From positions 367,438,872 through 367,502,871 of the forward strand of contig OW240912.1 in assembly GCA_933207985.1 (NCBI GenBank): DNA of 64,000 nucleotides. The letters are read 5' to 3'. The stretch comes from Pelobates cultripes. Taxonomy: Eukaryota > Chordata > Amphibia > Anura > Pelobatidae. Below the pieces are notes generated by a model. The model was not told the origin of the DNA, ran no database searches, and saw nothing but the letters and a program-made list of their open reading frames with translations. Numbering within the stretch: position 1 is the first letter of the stretch; the number at the start of each line of letters is the position of its first letter. The position numbers and the translations under genes are program-made. This document shows positions 44,191 through 54,834 of the stretch, in pieces.

Positions 44191-44807
44191 TTTTTGTTTT
44201 TGTTTTACAGTGAGCAGCCATAGGCTTACCAGACATGCCCCTACTCGCGGTATAGTGAGTAGGGGCATATTATTTACTAATACTAAGTAATCTTTACTTA
44301 GTATTAGTAAATTCAGCTGAAAGACCAATTTAGGTCTTTCAGCATTTTAGTAGATAACCATGGGAATTAGGGAGTTATCTACTAAGCGGCTGCAAGATGC
44401 AGCCGCGGCACAAATTAAATCGGAGTTTCATTCATTCGAATGAAATTGTGATCCGAACAAAATACCGAATTGAGTTCTAAAACAAACGAACATACTGTTC
44501 TCATTCAGGTAGAACGCAATTTGGCAGCTTAGTGTAAAGTGACAGGAAGCATCGCGGGAACACTGAGGAAAGCTAAGGACCATGGGAAAATTGCTCTCAC
44601 CAGCGGAAATGAAGCACACTTTGCACCTCCGCTGGTCAGAGCTGGTCAAGCGGAGGAATCCTCCATAAGGCAAAGAGTCCCTACTTTGTCTTATGATTTT
44701 AAAGAAAACTAAAGAAGACAGGAAGAAAAGAAGAACAGATCCTGAGAGAGGGGGAGAAGAGGAAGAGATTGAGGAAAGGTAAGTTTGGCATGACAGTGCC
44801 GCTTTAA

Positions 44808-45518
44808 CAAACTATATACTGCACAGCAATAATTATCTTAATTATGCAGTATTTATTTTTGTATGTTTTCTTAGAAAAGAGTGAATTATAAATATGATGG
44901 AGATTGGGGGCTCTAAATATAATAATGAGGGGACCTATTGTTCCCCCCCAGCCACCACCCAATGGTTCTCATTTATTGAATTAATGACTTATCAGCCATA
45001 GCAGTCCAGGCGCTAGTCTTTTAAAACAGTGAGCAGACACTCGCTGCGCGCTATTTAGTTTATATGCCCCTACCCGCAGCATGATATGTAGGGTCCCAAG
45101 AGAGTTATTAAACCTCCCGTATCACTAAATATTCTTCTACTCAGTATTAGTAAACTGTCTGAAAGACCAAAATTAAGAAAAAGGGCTTTTCATAATTTCT
45201 TAGTAGATAGTTTCCTAATCTTTATATGGGATTGCCATAAGGATTCCAGATAATTAAACAATCTAATCAATTCCCTAATTTGGTACTTTTAAATTGACAA
45301 TCAAACAAGGATAACAATTTAGGGAGTTATCTGCTAAAAGGCTGCAATATTCAGTCACAGAGCGGCTCGCAGATTTCATTTGTCTGAATGAGATTCCGAA
45401 ACCAAAACAATGAAGACATTTTGTCAAAAATTGAATGGACTATTGGCCCAAATTCATTTTAGAACAAATACTTTTTGAAAAAGAGTATCATTAAGAATTA
45501 ATGATCAAAGTACTTTAT
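44808..45518. other. AT-rich stretch with a diverged repeat piece
   Basis: 44,885-45,160 contains short words of the same kind as the minisatellite element (GGGGACCTATTGTTCCCCCC; AAAGACCAAAATT), suggesting an older related copy without visible ends. Confidence 0.4.
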
Positions 45519-45522
45519 TTAA

Positions 45523-46018
45523 AGGACCACTATAGGCACCCAGACCACTTCACCTTAATGAAGTGGTCTGGGTGCCTGGTCCAGCTAGGGTTAACCCTTT
45601 TTTTTAATAAACATAGCAGTTTCAGAGAAACTGCTATGTTTACACTGAGGGTTAATCCAGCCTCTAGAGCCTCTAGTGGCTGTCTCATTGACAGCCGCTA
45701 GAGGCGCTTGCGTGCTTCTCACTGTGATTTTCACAGTGAGAAGACGCCAGCGTCCACAGGAAAACATTGTAAATGCTTTCCTATGAACTGGCTGAATGCG
45801 TGCGCAGCTCCTGCTGCGCATGCGCATTCAGCCGATGACGTCGCTAGGAAGGAGGAGAGGAGGAGGAAAGCTCCCCGCCCGGCGCTGGAGAAAGGTAAGA
45901 TTTTAATCCTTTCCTCTCTCCAGAGCCCGGCGGGAGGGGGACCCTGAGGGTGGGGGCACCCTCAGGGTACTACAGTGCCAGGAAAACGAGTATGTTTTCC
46001 TGGCACTATAGTGGTCCT
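45523..46018. mobile_element. T2/Kolobok-type MITE, complete
   Basis: TTAA at 45,519-45,522 and 46,019-46,022 bounds 496 bp with ends AGGACCACTATAGGCACCC and GGCACTATAGTGGTCCT. The reference copy for the subfamily seen truncated at 12,588 and 36,735. The 45,790-45,960 part is GC-rich. Confidence 0.9.
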
Positions 46019-46420
46019 TTAATATTTATACACTCATGCAAACTGCACAAAGTACCCCAAACATCAATTACACACCACTTCACATTGAATGATCTGCCAA
46101 ATAAAAGGGAAGGGTGTGTTAATGGGCTTTGTGCCAGTCAATTTGAATCTCCTCATTCAATCAAGTTCACATTCTTTTTCATTATTAACAACTGCTTTAT
46201 AGATTATTGCAAGTACTTATACATACATTTGCTGAAATATAAGCAGTATGCATTAAAAAAAATAATAATAATGTTGTACGCATTTTTTATATATTCCTCT
46301 TTTGCTAGAGGTTTTAGTTTTCACCAACTCAGTGTATGGAGATTTCTCAATATCACTAAGTAATAAAATCACAAAGTGAAGCGGGATATTGGATTAAGAA
46401 CAATTTCCTGATGTCTCCAA

Positions 46421-46540
46421 ATAGAATCTTAAGGCATAGAGTTCCTATTGCCACTGATTAATAGAATCGTAAGGCATAGAGTTCCTATTGCCACTGATTA
46501 ATAGAATCGTAAGGCATAGAGTTCCTATTGCCACTGATGG
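46421..46540. repeat. three tandem copies of a 40-bp unit
   Basis: Units at 46,421-46,460, 46,461-46,500 and 46,501-46,540, beginning ATAGAATC(T/G)TAAGGCATAG and containing TTCCTATTGCCACTGATTA. Only two or three positions differ, so expansion is recent. No spacers, so not a CRISPR-like array. Confidence 0.95.
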
Positions 46541-49349
46541 ATTCAACCAACAGCACCGGCCCTTTTCAAAATACATACAATTGTTAATTATTAAATTTGA
46601 CATGATATGATTTGTTGCATGATCTTTGCTAATTTCCATGTAGTTGATACACAAGATGTGTACCACATTTAATCATTTTAACTTTATTCTGTTACAGTGT
46701 GCTTCTCTGGGTCTCTGTGATGACCTTTTGCACTAGATAAATGTATTTTTCCCCCTATCTGGAAGGAATTAATTGACAGAACTGGTATTGCTTATCTGAA
46801 AATAGGCATTTTCGCTTTAGTGATATCTGAAGAGGGCACCAAAAAATCGAGTGCTCATTCGATAGAGATAATTATGAAACCATCTAAAAATGGTTTGACT
46901 TTTACCTTCGGATGGAACCTGGGGCTCCTGGCTTAGAATGCCCCTTTAAATCTTACTAATTCAGAATATTAATGTATATTTTGACTTCATTTATTTGGAG
47001 TGGCTTTCTTAGGTTCTACGTGTAAAATCAAGTTTGAAAATAAATATTAAGATTGATGTGCCAAAAACAGCTTTAAATTACTTGTACAATTATTTAGGTT
47101 ACAGTATTAAATCAATCCAAGCATAGATGTAGACATTACCACCACGCCATCGAGCTTGTTGGTTTATAGGATTTGATCCATGACTCATACCCTAGTGTCT
47201 GTCTAATTACAAATTCGCACCAATCATAGCAGTGTTTAGACCCATGGTAGCTTCTAATATTTGCAACACAAACAAGACTTTATATAATATATTCAAATTC
47301 CAATTAATAGATTCACTAAAAATCTACAGTCAACAAACTCTACGGTCAATGCCAAGAAAACTAGAGTGATGACTAATATATATGTAAAATGCAATTTACA
47401 ATATTATTTTATAGATTTATTTGACAGCACTAAAATGAATGGATTATCTTTAGCCGGAGGATTAATTTCTGATCTCCTACCTATATTTTTAGCGTGGATA
47501 TTTTATTTCATGGGAAACAGGAGGGTTATTTTTATGGTATATTTTTTATTTCATTAGAAAAAACAAAACTCTGTAGTTTTGACAGAGGACTACCCATCGT
47601 CTGGTTTGTTTATTTATGGTATGACAGGTTTTTGACCAAATGATTAGGCATGAACTCTGTTACCTTAATTAGGACATTTTTAAGTGCATAATTGTTTATT
47701 AGGATTTTTTTTTATTAGTACATCACACTATCCTGAGCCATTTAAATTTTGACATCATCCCCATCCTTAAGTCCAAAGAATGTGGAAACTCCATACGCAA
47801 ATGAGTGAAAGTGTAGTTGCGTTTCTGAAGTTTTATATTAAAAAAACTACATTGGTGCTTTTAATGGCCTATATAGAGTGCAACATTAATATATGCTAAA
47901 TTACTCCTTTTAAACAGAATTGAAAAGTCATGTTAAAAAAATTGCCTTAAAGACAGACCTTTGTATAACCACAGCTCCATGTAAAATATAAAAAAGTATG
48001 ACATTCAAATAGAAACATGTTAGTGAATAAATCCAGTAGCATAGAAATATGCAAATTATCTTGTGTTGGAATCCCCCCTCGCTCTTCATATGCAACATTC
48101 TGCCACCTTATGTATTAAGTTGCAAGGAATGGCCACCCCACTCCCTCATCACCTCTCACATGCTATGAAAAGACTGGATGAGGGAGCAAGGCCTATTTGG
48201 TAGCGTCTCCCAGTGGCAGTTTTAAGGCCTACGTGCAGCCTGTTTAGGGTCCGGATAAGTGTAAGGCAGCGTGAAGCAACAGCAACTGTCAAGGAAATCA
48301 GGGCAGTGGGATGGGTGGGGATCTTGTTCACCCCCCGCTGGTGAGGGGGAATCATGGTACTTACTGTTGGTGTTGCGATAACCCCATCAACTCCTGCTCA
48401 TCTGGTGTTACACACTTATTAAGGGTTAATAAGTGTGTAGGGGTTAAGAAAAATACCCCTCTCTGTCTCATTAGAGATTTTACCTATAAACTGAAGACAG
48501 GAAGGTGAATTGTTAGGGTAGGACTCACCTAAGAGGTTTGCCTTGACTTGGGAGGTGAACTTACAGTCTAATGACCATTGGAATTATACAAAAAAATCTC
48601 CAGTTATTTAAATGTACATAGGGATTTGGGAAAGTGTGTATTTTACTTTTTTCTTAGTTTTTTATCGTATGTATTGGGGCTGATGTGTACTATAGTCATT
48701 GCTGCCACCCAGGAATAGTGGGAGTTTGAGTTAACATAATGAGACGGGTCTAAAGTCAGGAAACAGTCATCTCTCTACCTCTTACACATGCTTTTGTTTT
48801 AAAGTTGCCAAAAACGCTGCTTATCAACTTAATTTCTGCATTGTTATGTTAAGACGCACAGAGAAATGGTTAATATAATGTGTCATCCAGCTGGCAATTA
48901 TTTCATCTACACAACGGAAAAACTGTTCATATTAATCATAAATATTAAGTGCCAGAATAATGTCTCCTCTAAATATTTTATTGTAATTAATTCTGGAGTA
49001 TAGAAATTAGAAAAATGTATGCCTAAAACTGTTCTCCCACTTAACAAATAAAGCCATTAAAAATCATTCGTGCAAGAAACAATTTCTTTCATTTGTTGTG
49101 TACTTTAGAAATTACATTGAAGCAGCTTGACTGTAATGAGTAATCATATATATGTTATGCTGATGATGTGAAGGTCAGCTCATAGCCTAGAACAGTTTTT
49201 GCAAGGATTTATCAGACAAAGTATTATGTACCGTGAATGTACTGGAATAGAACTGTTCAATGCTGATTTTTTTGCACAATGCTGGTGGAAGAGACTGGCA
49301 TAGAGATGGAGATGGATTGACACACAGAGAAAGTCTGCAAAGGCACGCT
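46541..49349. other. AT-rich stretch, no gene seen
   Basis: Anonymous DNA of 2.8 kb. No open frame resembles a known protein. A GC-moderate segment at 48,170-48,420 may be an old repeat. Confidence 0.45.
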
Positions 49350-49387
49350 AATCAGTCACAACATTTAAACCATCTGCCTTATATTGT

Positions 49388-50290
49388 TTAGGTTCTCTCG
49401 TGCTGCCAAAAAGCTAAGATGCATTGAGTTATGGACCCCACATCTGAACGTGTTGGTGGTATCTTCAAGTCCTTCAAGTTGCAAGATGGGCATCCATGGA
49501 TCCGTTTGTTTTTTTGTTCCAGCACATTCCACAGATGCTCAATCAGATTGAGAGCTAGGGAATTTGGAGGCCAAGGCAACATCTTGAAATCTCTGTCATG
49601 TTCCTCAAACCATTCCTGAAAATGTTTGCAGTTTGGCAGAGTGCAATATCCTGCTGAAAGAGGCCACTGCCACCAGGGAACACCATTGCCATTAACCCCT
49701 TAAGGACCAAACTTCTGGAATAAAAGGGAATCATGACATGTCACACATGTCATGTGTCCTTAAGGGGTTAAGGGGTGTACTTAGTGTGCAACAATCTCTA
49801 GGTAGGTGGTTTGTGTCAGTGTAATAGTCACATGAATGCCAGGTCTCAAGATTTCCAAGTAGAACATTGCCTAGAGCCTAACACTGGCTCCGCCGGCCTG
49901 CCTTATTCACATAGTGCATCCTACTGCCATCTATTCCCCTGGTAAACGAGGTACATGCTCTCGGTTATCCACCTGTTCTAAAAGAAAATATGATTCAACA
50001 GACCAGGCAACCTTCTTCCATTGGTCAGAGCTCTGAGCTCATCTCCCACATGAACGCACCTTTGACAGTGGACACGGGTCATCATTCTGACCAATCTGTG
50101 AGTTTGCAGCCCCATATGCAGCGAACTGCGATTCACTGTGTGTTCTGACACCTTCCTGATATGGCCAGAATTAAGTTTTTCATCAATTTGAGCTACAGTA
50201 GCTCTTCTGTGTGATCGGACCAGATGGGCTAGCCTTCGCTTCCCATCAGTATCAATAATCCTTGGGCATCAATGACACTGATCCTGGTTC
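49388..50290 (-). pseudogene. Tc1-like transposase (heavily decayed)
   Basis: The best-preserved coding part is at 49,582-49,400 on the minus strand: WPPNSLALNLIEHLWNVLEQ corresponds to the PDLNPIE-type motif with the last catalytic acidic residue (here in NLIEHLW; the usual Pro-Asp is replaced). It ends a few codons later. Upstream (50,290-49,630) the sequence is recognisable only at the nucleotide level by its match to 22,813-23,681 (for example TAGCTCTTCTGTGTGATCGG). Frame breaks and stops are frequent. The family's intact transposase is about 340 residues. Confidence 0.75.
49696..49767. mobile_element. 72-bp piggyBac-like palindromic MITE
   Basis: Starts CCCCTTAAGGACC and ends GTCCTTAAGGGG, with TTAA on both sides (49,692-49,695 and 49,768-49,771). 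The CCC after TTAA fits piggyBac-type ends. Inner words ACATGTCACACATGTCATGT are also palindromic. Removing it and one TTAA restores the Tc1 reading CATTAAGGGGTG. Confidence 0.85.
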
Positions 50291-50297
50291 AACAGTT

Positions 50298-50829
50298 TAA
50301 GATAAAAGGGAATTGGGGGCACACCCAGAACATGCATTTTACAGGAATAGTGCTGCCGTTGTGGCCAAAATGTATACATAATACATATTAAGGAGCAACA
50401 CACATAACCATTATTTTTTACATTTTATCTCAGCAAACAAATATGGGGATTCAGTTCCACCATGTGGCCATATTGTCATAAAACCCACCACTACTTCACC
50501 TTATCCCAATATCAGTGGGTCCTGCACTAATTCCAACGTGGGAGACAAATTAAATAGTGCTAGTGCTAAATAAGCTAAAGTGTATTTTAGTAACCTGTTG
50601 TAAGAGCATTGTGTGAATATATATGAAGCAAAATTAATGTTAAAAAATGCAATAAAAAAATGTAGTGTCAAAACTAAACAATTAAAGTGATAGTGCTTTG
50701 ATTTATATACACACAATACATATCATATATCTGCTCTATCAAAATTATAATAATAGTGACATTTACAGGATTGGTGCTGCCGTAGTGACCAAAATTTACA
50801 CTTAATACATATTAAGGAACAGCCGGTAG
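50298..50829. mobile_element. 532-bp insertion with AACAGTT duplication
   Basis: AACAGTT occurs at 50,291-50,297 and 50,830-50,836, and Tc1 sequence resumes after it. Within, a block with GTGCTGCCGT(T/A)GTG(G/A)CC and CATATTAAGGA occurs near both ends (50,332-50,395 and 50,765-50,818) in direct orientation, so the insert is itself flanked by imperfect direct repeats of about 60 bp. Class unknown. Confidence 0.6.
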
Positions 50830-50925
50830 AACAGTTGTCCTTCCTCGCTCCACCTTTGGTAGGTACTAACCACTGCATACCGGAAACACTCCACAAGACC
50901 TACAGTTTTTGAGCAGGGTCCTCAT

Positions 50926-51035
50926 CAATCTCTTGTAATTGTGTAATTTAGTGAAAGATGTTCAGCCTTTATAATATTATAAAGCGCTGTGGAGTAAGTT
51001 GATGCTATATAAATACAGCTAATAATAATTCTCTG
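50926..51035 (+). mobile_element. LINE 3' tail (L2/CR1-type)
   Basis: GCAGGGTCCTCATCAATCTC leads to AAAGCGCTGTGGAGTAAGTT and TATATAAATACAGCTAATAATAAT, the 3' end style of frog L2/CR1-type LINEs with an (ATA)n tail. The inverse of such a tail interrupts the LINE at 57,319. Confidence 0.6.
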
Positions 51036-51620
51036 TTCTTCGTCTCTACTGTTGTCTCTTTATACTGATTCTCTTGACAAACATAATAATTATTTTGCCT
51101 TCCACTACCAGCTATATGCCTAAAACACACAGTTATACCGCTCCTCCCCTGATGCGGTCCTAGATTACATCACCGGTTGCTTCTCTTCTGTCTCTGATTG
51201 GATGTCCTCCTGCTTTCCAAAACACAATCTTTCTAAAACTGAGCTTATGTTCGGTCCTCATAACAGCAATTTTAAGAAGTCCCTAAAAACATCTCTTCAG
51301 GCGAGCCTATGGCCTCCCAAAGTAACTGCAATGCCTCAAACCTATCTCTTATACTTTCAACTTAATTAGTGGTTCAACACTTCACTCTCACCTTAAAGTT
51401 CTGCTATTTTCCCACCCTGTCACGTGGATGCTCTCCTCCATGCTGCCCTTCCTATTTCGGTTTTATACACCACCTCCACTTGTTTGGAAGATTATTTGAG
51501 CAGTGCCCTCATTAACCTATTGTTTCTGTCACAATTTATAATAGTTGGTCTCATTTGTTGTGAAACCTCCCTATATACTCAAGGTTTATTCAAGGGTGCA
51601 ATTTCAAGAAAAGTGACAAT
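51036..51620 (+). pseudogene. L2/CR1-type LINE reverse transcriptase end (decayed)
   Basis: Coding traces without a continuous frame: the peptide words 'SDWMSSCF', 'KHNLSKTEL' and 'KSLKTSLQ' can be read at 51,195-51,300. These correspond to the part of the LINE at 56,880-56,940 just after the reverse transcriptase active site, and to the C-terminal end. A second tail phrase (CAGTGCCCTCATTAACCTATTG) lies at 51,501-51,522. Sequences in between appear deleted. The product would have been the reverse transcriptase that copies LINE RNA into the genome; this copy cannot encode it. Confidence 0.6.
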
Positions 51621-52095
51621 GTTCCTTTAATTAAAGAAATGAATATGGATTTGTGTGATTATATAATACCAGCTATATCATTTTAATATATTATTTGGGA
51701 TTCACTCTGTTAGCACTTCAATTTTCAGCACACTGGAATATTGTAAGGGATTCATTGCTTTTGTATTGTTCATTTATATGGTGTTCAATACATGTTGTTC
51801 AAAGTAGGAATACAAGGACAAAGCTTGCATTAATGTCAATATTAAAAAAAAGACAACTTTAAGGCAATATAAATCCCTGTGTTAACTTTCAAATAGTGTC
51901 ATAGAATGTATACAAATATCAAACATTTATTTATATACAGTACGTTTGTTAAATGTTATAAAATATTTTGGTCAAAGGGTATTTACTTCAAAAACCCCTC
52001 CAGGAAAAATATTATAGGGGTCTTATCTCAAAAATTAAAATCAAATAATAAATACAAATGATACAACATGATAAATGAGAAAATATATGATTAAG
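51621..52095. other. AT-rich stretch, no feature seen
   Basis: Anonymous sequence up to the target duplication of the next retroposon. Confidence 0.5.
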
Positions 52096-52109
52096 AATGG
52101 GGATTTAGG

Positions 52110-53852
52110 TGGGGCGGAGCTGACTGCAGAGCTGGCCGGACGCACCTTGGACGGGCTCTAGGAGCTGTATACTAAAACTCTACAATTATTACACTGACAA
52201 ATCTTGAATTTACAAAACACACAGATTGGTGATTACTGTGTATAGAGCACTTACAAATGTAATTGAGTTAAAAATAAGCAGCTACACACTCAGCACAGCA
52301 AGATGAAGTTAAAAGCTGATGGGACTTGGTTTAAAATACATACATTTATTGCAACTTTAAATATAAAAACAAAAACATAGAATTAAATAAAAATGTCCAG
52401 TTGCTTCTATATAAAATAAAGAATGTCCTAATTACTGGAACATTACTGTGCATTACTGTGCAAGTGATTTGAGCCTGTCCCTTTAAGGCTCTGACCAATT
52501 CCCATCAGCTTCTAACTTCATCTTGCTGCTAAAGAAGGGCAGGTGCCCCCCTCTAGAGTTACCCAGGTCTATCATCCAGAGCCAGGTTCTCATTGGCTCA
52601 GGAAAAGGTGAGCACAACCATAACCACTGTGTTTTTTATTTTTTTGTTGAAACTTATAACTTATCACCAAAATACATTACCACCTGTGGATTTACACTAT
52701 ATTGTGTTTTATTTTTTGTTTCCTTTATATGTACTGATATACATCTGAGATTTAACCCTATTTTAAGGTAAGTTTATACCTTTAGCGCTCCACTCATTTG
52801 ATTAGTAGAGTCTGGACGTTATATCCAGATTGTACTAAGCTCACTTTGGTTCAAATCTTGAATTTACCTCACTTTCCATACTCTTGTTAGAGCTCCAGTA
52901 CTTACAAGAAAGCGGCAGTTTTGCTGGTGTCTGGCAGTTTCATACCCTGATTAGGTTGCGGCCTACTACACTTGAGCTAGTGGGAGGCAGCGGAACCCTC
53001 TGCCTGAAGAGTCCAACGCAGGATACCTTCCACTCCAGCTGGTGAGGGTAAACCCAGCACCTGCTCACTGGCTTCTGATTCCCAGCTATGGGTCAAAGTG
53101 TGACCCAGAAGGGTCTGGGTACAAAAAGGCCTACCTTACAGCCTCAGTCAAGATGGCTGATACACTGCATGTCCCAGCCACATGATGCAGCTATATTAGA
53201 TCTCTGCCAATTTCTTGTGCAAACTGGCTAAAAAACATAACCTGCATGTGGAGGGGAGACAGAGCGACAGCAGGTTGCAGTACTCACCTCTTGACACTCA
53301 CCAATCCACATCTGGCATGGTGCGGTGGAAAATCTCTACACCTTCATGCCTTCAGCAGCAGAGAAAAACACCCTGACCTTCCAAAGCTTACCTGGTTATT
53401 AAAGGGACCAATGTCCGCTACCTCAATCCCAAGCCGTGAAGGTACATACCCTGGTGCATACTCTACATCCCTGGAATGAAAAGCATGGACACCAGGCCAC
53501 TTCTGAATTCTCTCAGGCTATTGTGCAACCAAACCAGTGGGAACTGCATGTCTGCTCTTTTAAAGGCCTGGGGTCAGCAGAGTGGACGGTACTGGTTTGC
53601 TGAGACTTTGTCTGGCAATGGGGTCAGAGGACAAACATGGGCATCACTTGATTTATCGTTATTTGTATCAGTTCCAGCAGCAAATTAAGTTTAAGTCTCA
53701 ATTTTACACTTCTATACGTACCTGTCATTTCATTAAGTTTACCTGGGTTACTAGCCCACCATTTAGTGGTCTACCTTAACACAATATCAATGTTAATTTT
53801 TCTTTGTCTATTCCTCTCATGTGCAAATAAAGATTTTCACACACAAAAAAAA
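52110..53852 (+). mobile_element. poly(A) retroposon (LINE-like) with 14-bp target duplication
   Basis: AATGGGGATTTAGG occurs exactly at 52,096-52,109 and 53,853-53,866. The insert begins TGGGGCGGAGCTGACTGC and ends with AATAAAGATTTTCACACAC and an A-run (53,845-53,852), so it was copied by target-primed reverse transcription. Its GC-moderate body (52,870-53,560) has no frame I recognise as reverse transcriptase. It could be a LINE with both open frames deleted, or a non-autonomous partner. It carries a nested insertion. Confidence 0.8.
52214..52852. mobile_element. 639-bp insertion nested in the retroposon, 15-bp duplication
   Basis: AAATCTTGAATTTAC occurs exactly at 52,199-52,213 and 52,853-52,867. 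The 15-bp length suggests target-primed (LINE-type) insertion, but no poly(A) tail is obvious; Penelope or another non-LTR type is possible. Inner words AGCAAGATGAAGTTAAAAGC and its inverse TTCTAACTTCATCTTGCTGC (52,510-52,530) form an inverted pair. Confidence 0.75.
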
Positions 53853-53948
53853 AATGGGGATTTAGGAACAGAGAGAGGAAGAAACCGCCCTGTGTCAGAA
53901 GCAGGCTATACAAAATAGACACAAAAAACGAAATAAAATGATTTTTAA

Positions 53949-54834
53949 TCCCTTAAGGACGGAGCCAATTGTACAAGTTGTGATCAAAACTTAAACAAAA
54001 CCTGGAATTTGCACTATATGAGGTTCAACCAAATTCCACATCTTTCATATTAAGTGCACCCCCACACTTATTATATATCATTTTGTTCAGGAGAAACAGG
54101 GCTTTCATTTCATATCAAATATTTCTATATGAAACATAATTTAATATGACTACAATCTAAAAAAGTATGAGAAATTAAGATTTTTTTTATTTTTCAAATT
54201 CTGCATGTCATTTTAACTGTGAATGTCATAATACTGTTGGCTTTTACTGAAATAAAATACACATATTTGTATTCAGAAATGTCTCCCGAGTACAACAGTA
54301 CCCCCCATGTACAGGTTTTATGGGGTTTTGGAAACTTACAGGGGTCAAATGTAGGGCCCTTTTCCATATCTGCACATTGAAATTTGCTAGATTTGTTTGC
54401 TGGGCCTACGTTGCCTTTGAGACCCTATGGAAGCCCAGGAATAAAATTTAACCCCATTTAACCATTTGTAAAAGTAGACAACCCACGGTATTCAAAATGG
54501 GGTATGTCTAGTCTTTTGAAGTAGCCACTTAGTCACAAACGCTTGCCAAAGGTAGCGTTAATATTTGTTTTTTGCATTTTTTTACACAAAAACTGCAACT
54601 TTACTGGTGATATCATTGTCGTGATAAGTTTTACTGTTTTAAAGCACTCATATTTATGTTCAGCGAAGTCTCCTGAATATAACAATACCCCCATATTCAG
54701 GTTTTATGGTGTTTTGGAAAGTTACAGGGTCAATATTGGGCTTGCTCATTTCAGTTTGCTGGGTCTAGTTTGCCTTTTGAGACCATATGGTAGCCCAGGA
54801 ATGTGAATTAACCCAACCATGGCATACCATTTGC
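53949..54834. mobile_element. piggyBac-family non-autonomous sequence
   Basis: TTAA at 53,945-53,948 is followed by TCCCTTAAGGACGGAGCC, akin to the ends at 10,483 and 49,696. The body contains two tandem, diverged versions of the block with CAGCGAAGTCTCC, TACAGGTTTTATGG and GAGACC(C/A)TATGG. The same block is at 11,510-11,970. No transposase gene and no clear right TTAA end. Confidence 0.55.

Larger units (their letters stand above)
42175..44803. mobile_element. large TTAA-flanked foldback element (Kolobok/T2-like)
   Basis: TTAA at 42,171-42,174 and 44,804-44,807. Ends are AAGCGGCACTGTCATGGCC at left and, inverted, AAGCGGCACTGTCATGCC at right. Inside, from about 42,715 to 44,275, two arms mirror each other: the CCCTACTC...GCGAGTAGGGGCATG word, a T/A run next to ACTATTGGCCCCCACCCC, and several minisatellite units. 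They centre on a perfect hairpin at 43,696-43,807. At 2.6 kb it is long for a MITE and encodes no transposase. Confidence 0.75.
49350..50925 (-). mobile_element. Tc1-like remnant with two nested insertions
   Basis: Begins with TCAGTCACAACATTTAAACC (49,353-49,372), an end-region motif of the family, and runs through the transposase region on the minus strand to ATACCGGAAACACTCCACAA near 50,900. It is interrupted by a 72-bp TTAA MITE (49,696-49,767) and a 532-bp insertion (50,298-50,829). The far inverted end is missing; LINE tail sequence follows. Confidence 0.8.

Noticed and set aside
46421..46540. CRISPR-like array
   Set aside because: Units are contiguous without spacers and the genome is vertebrate-like; it is a plain tandem repeat.
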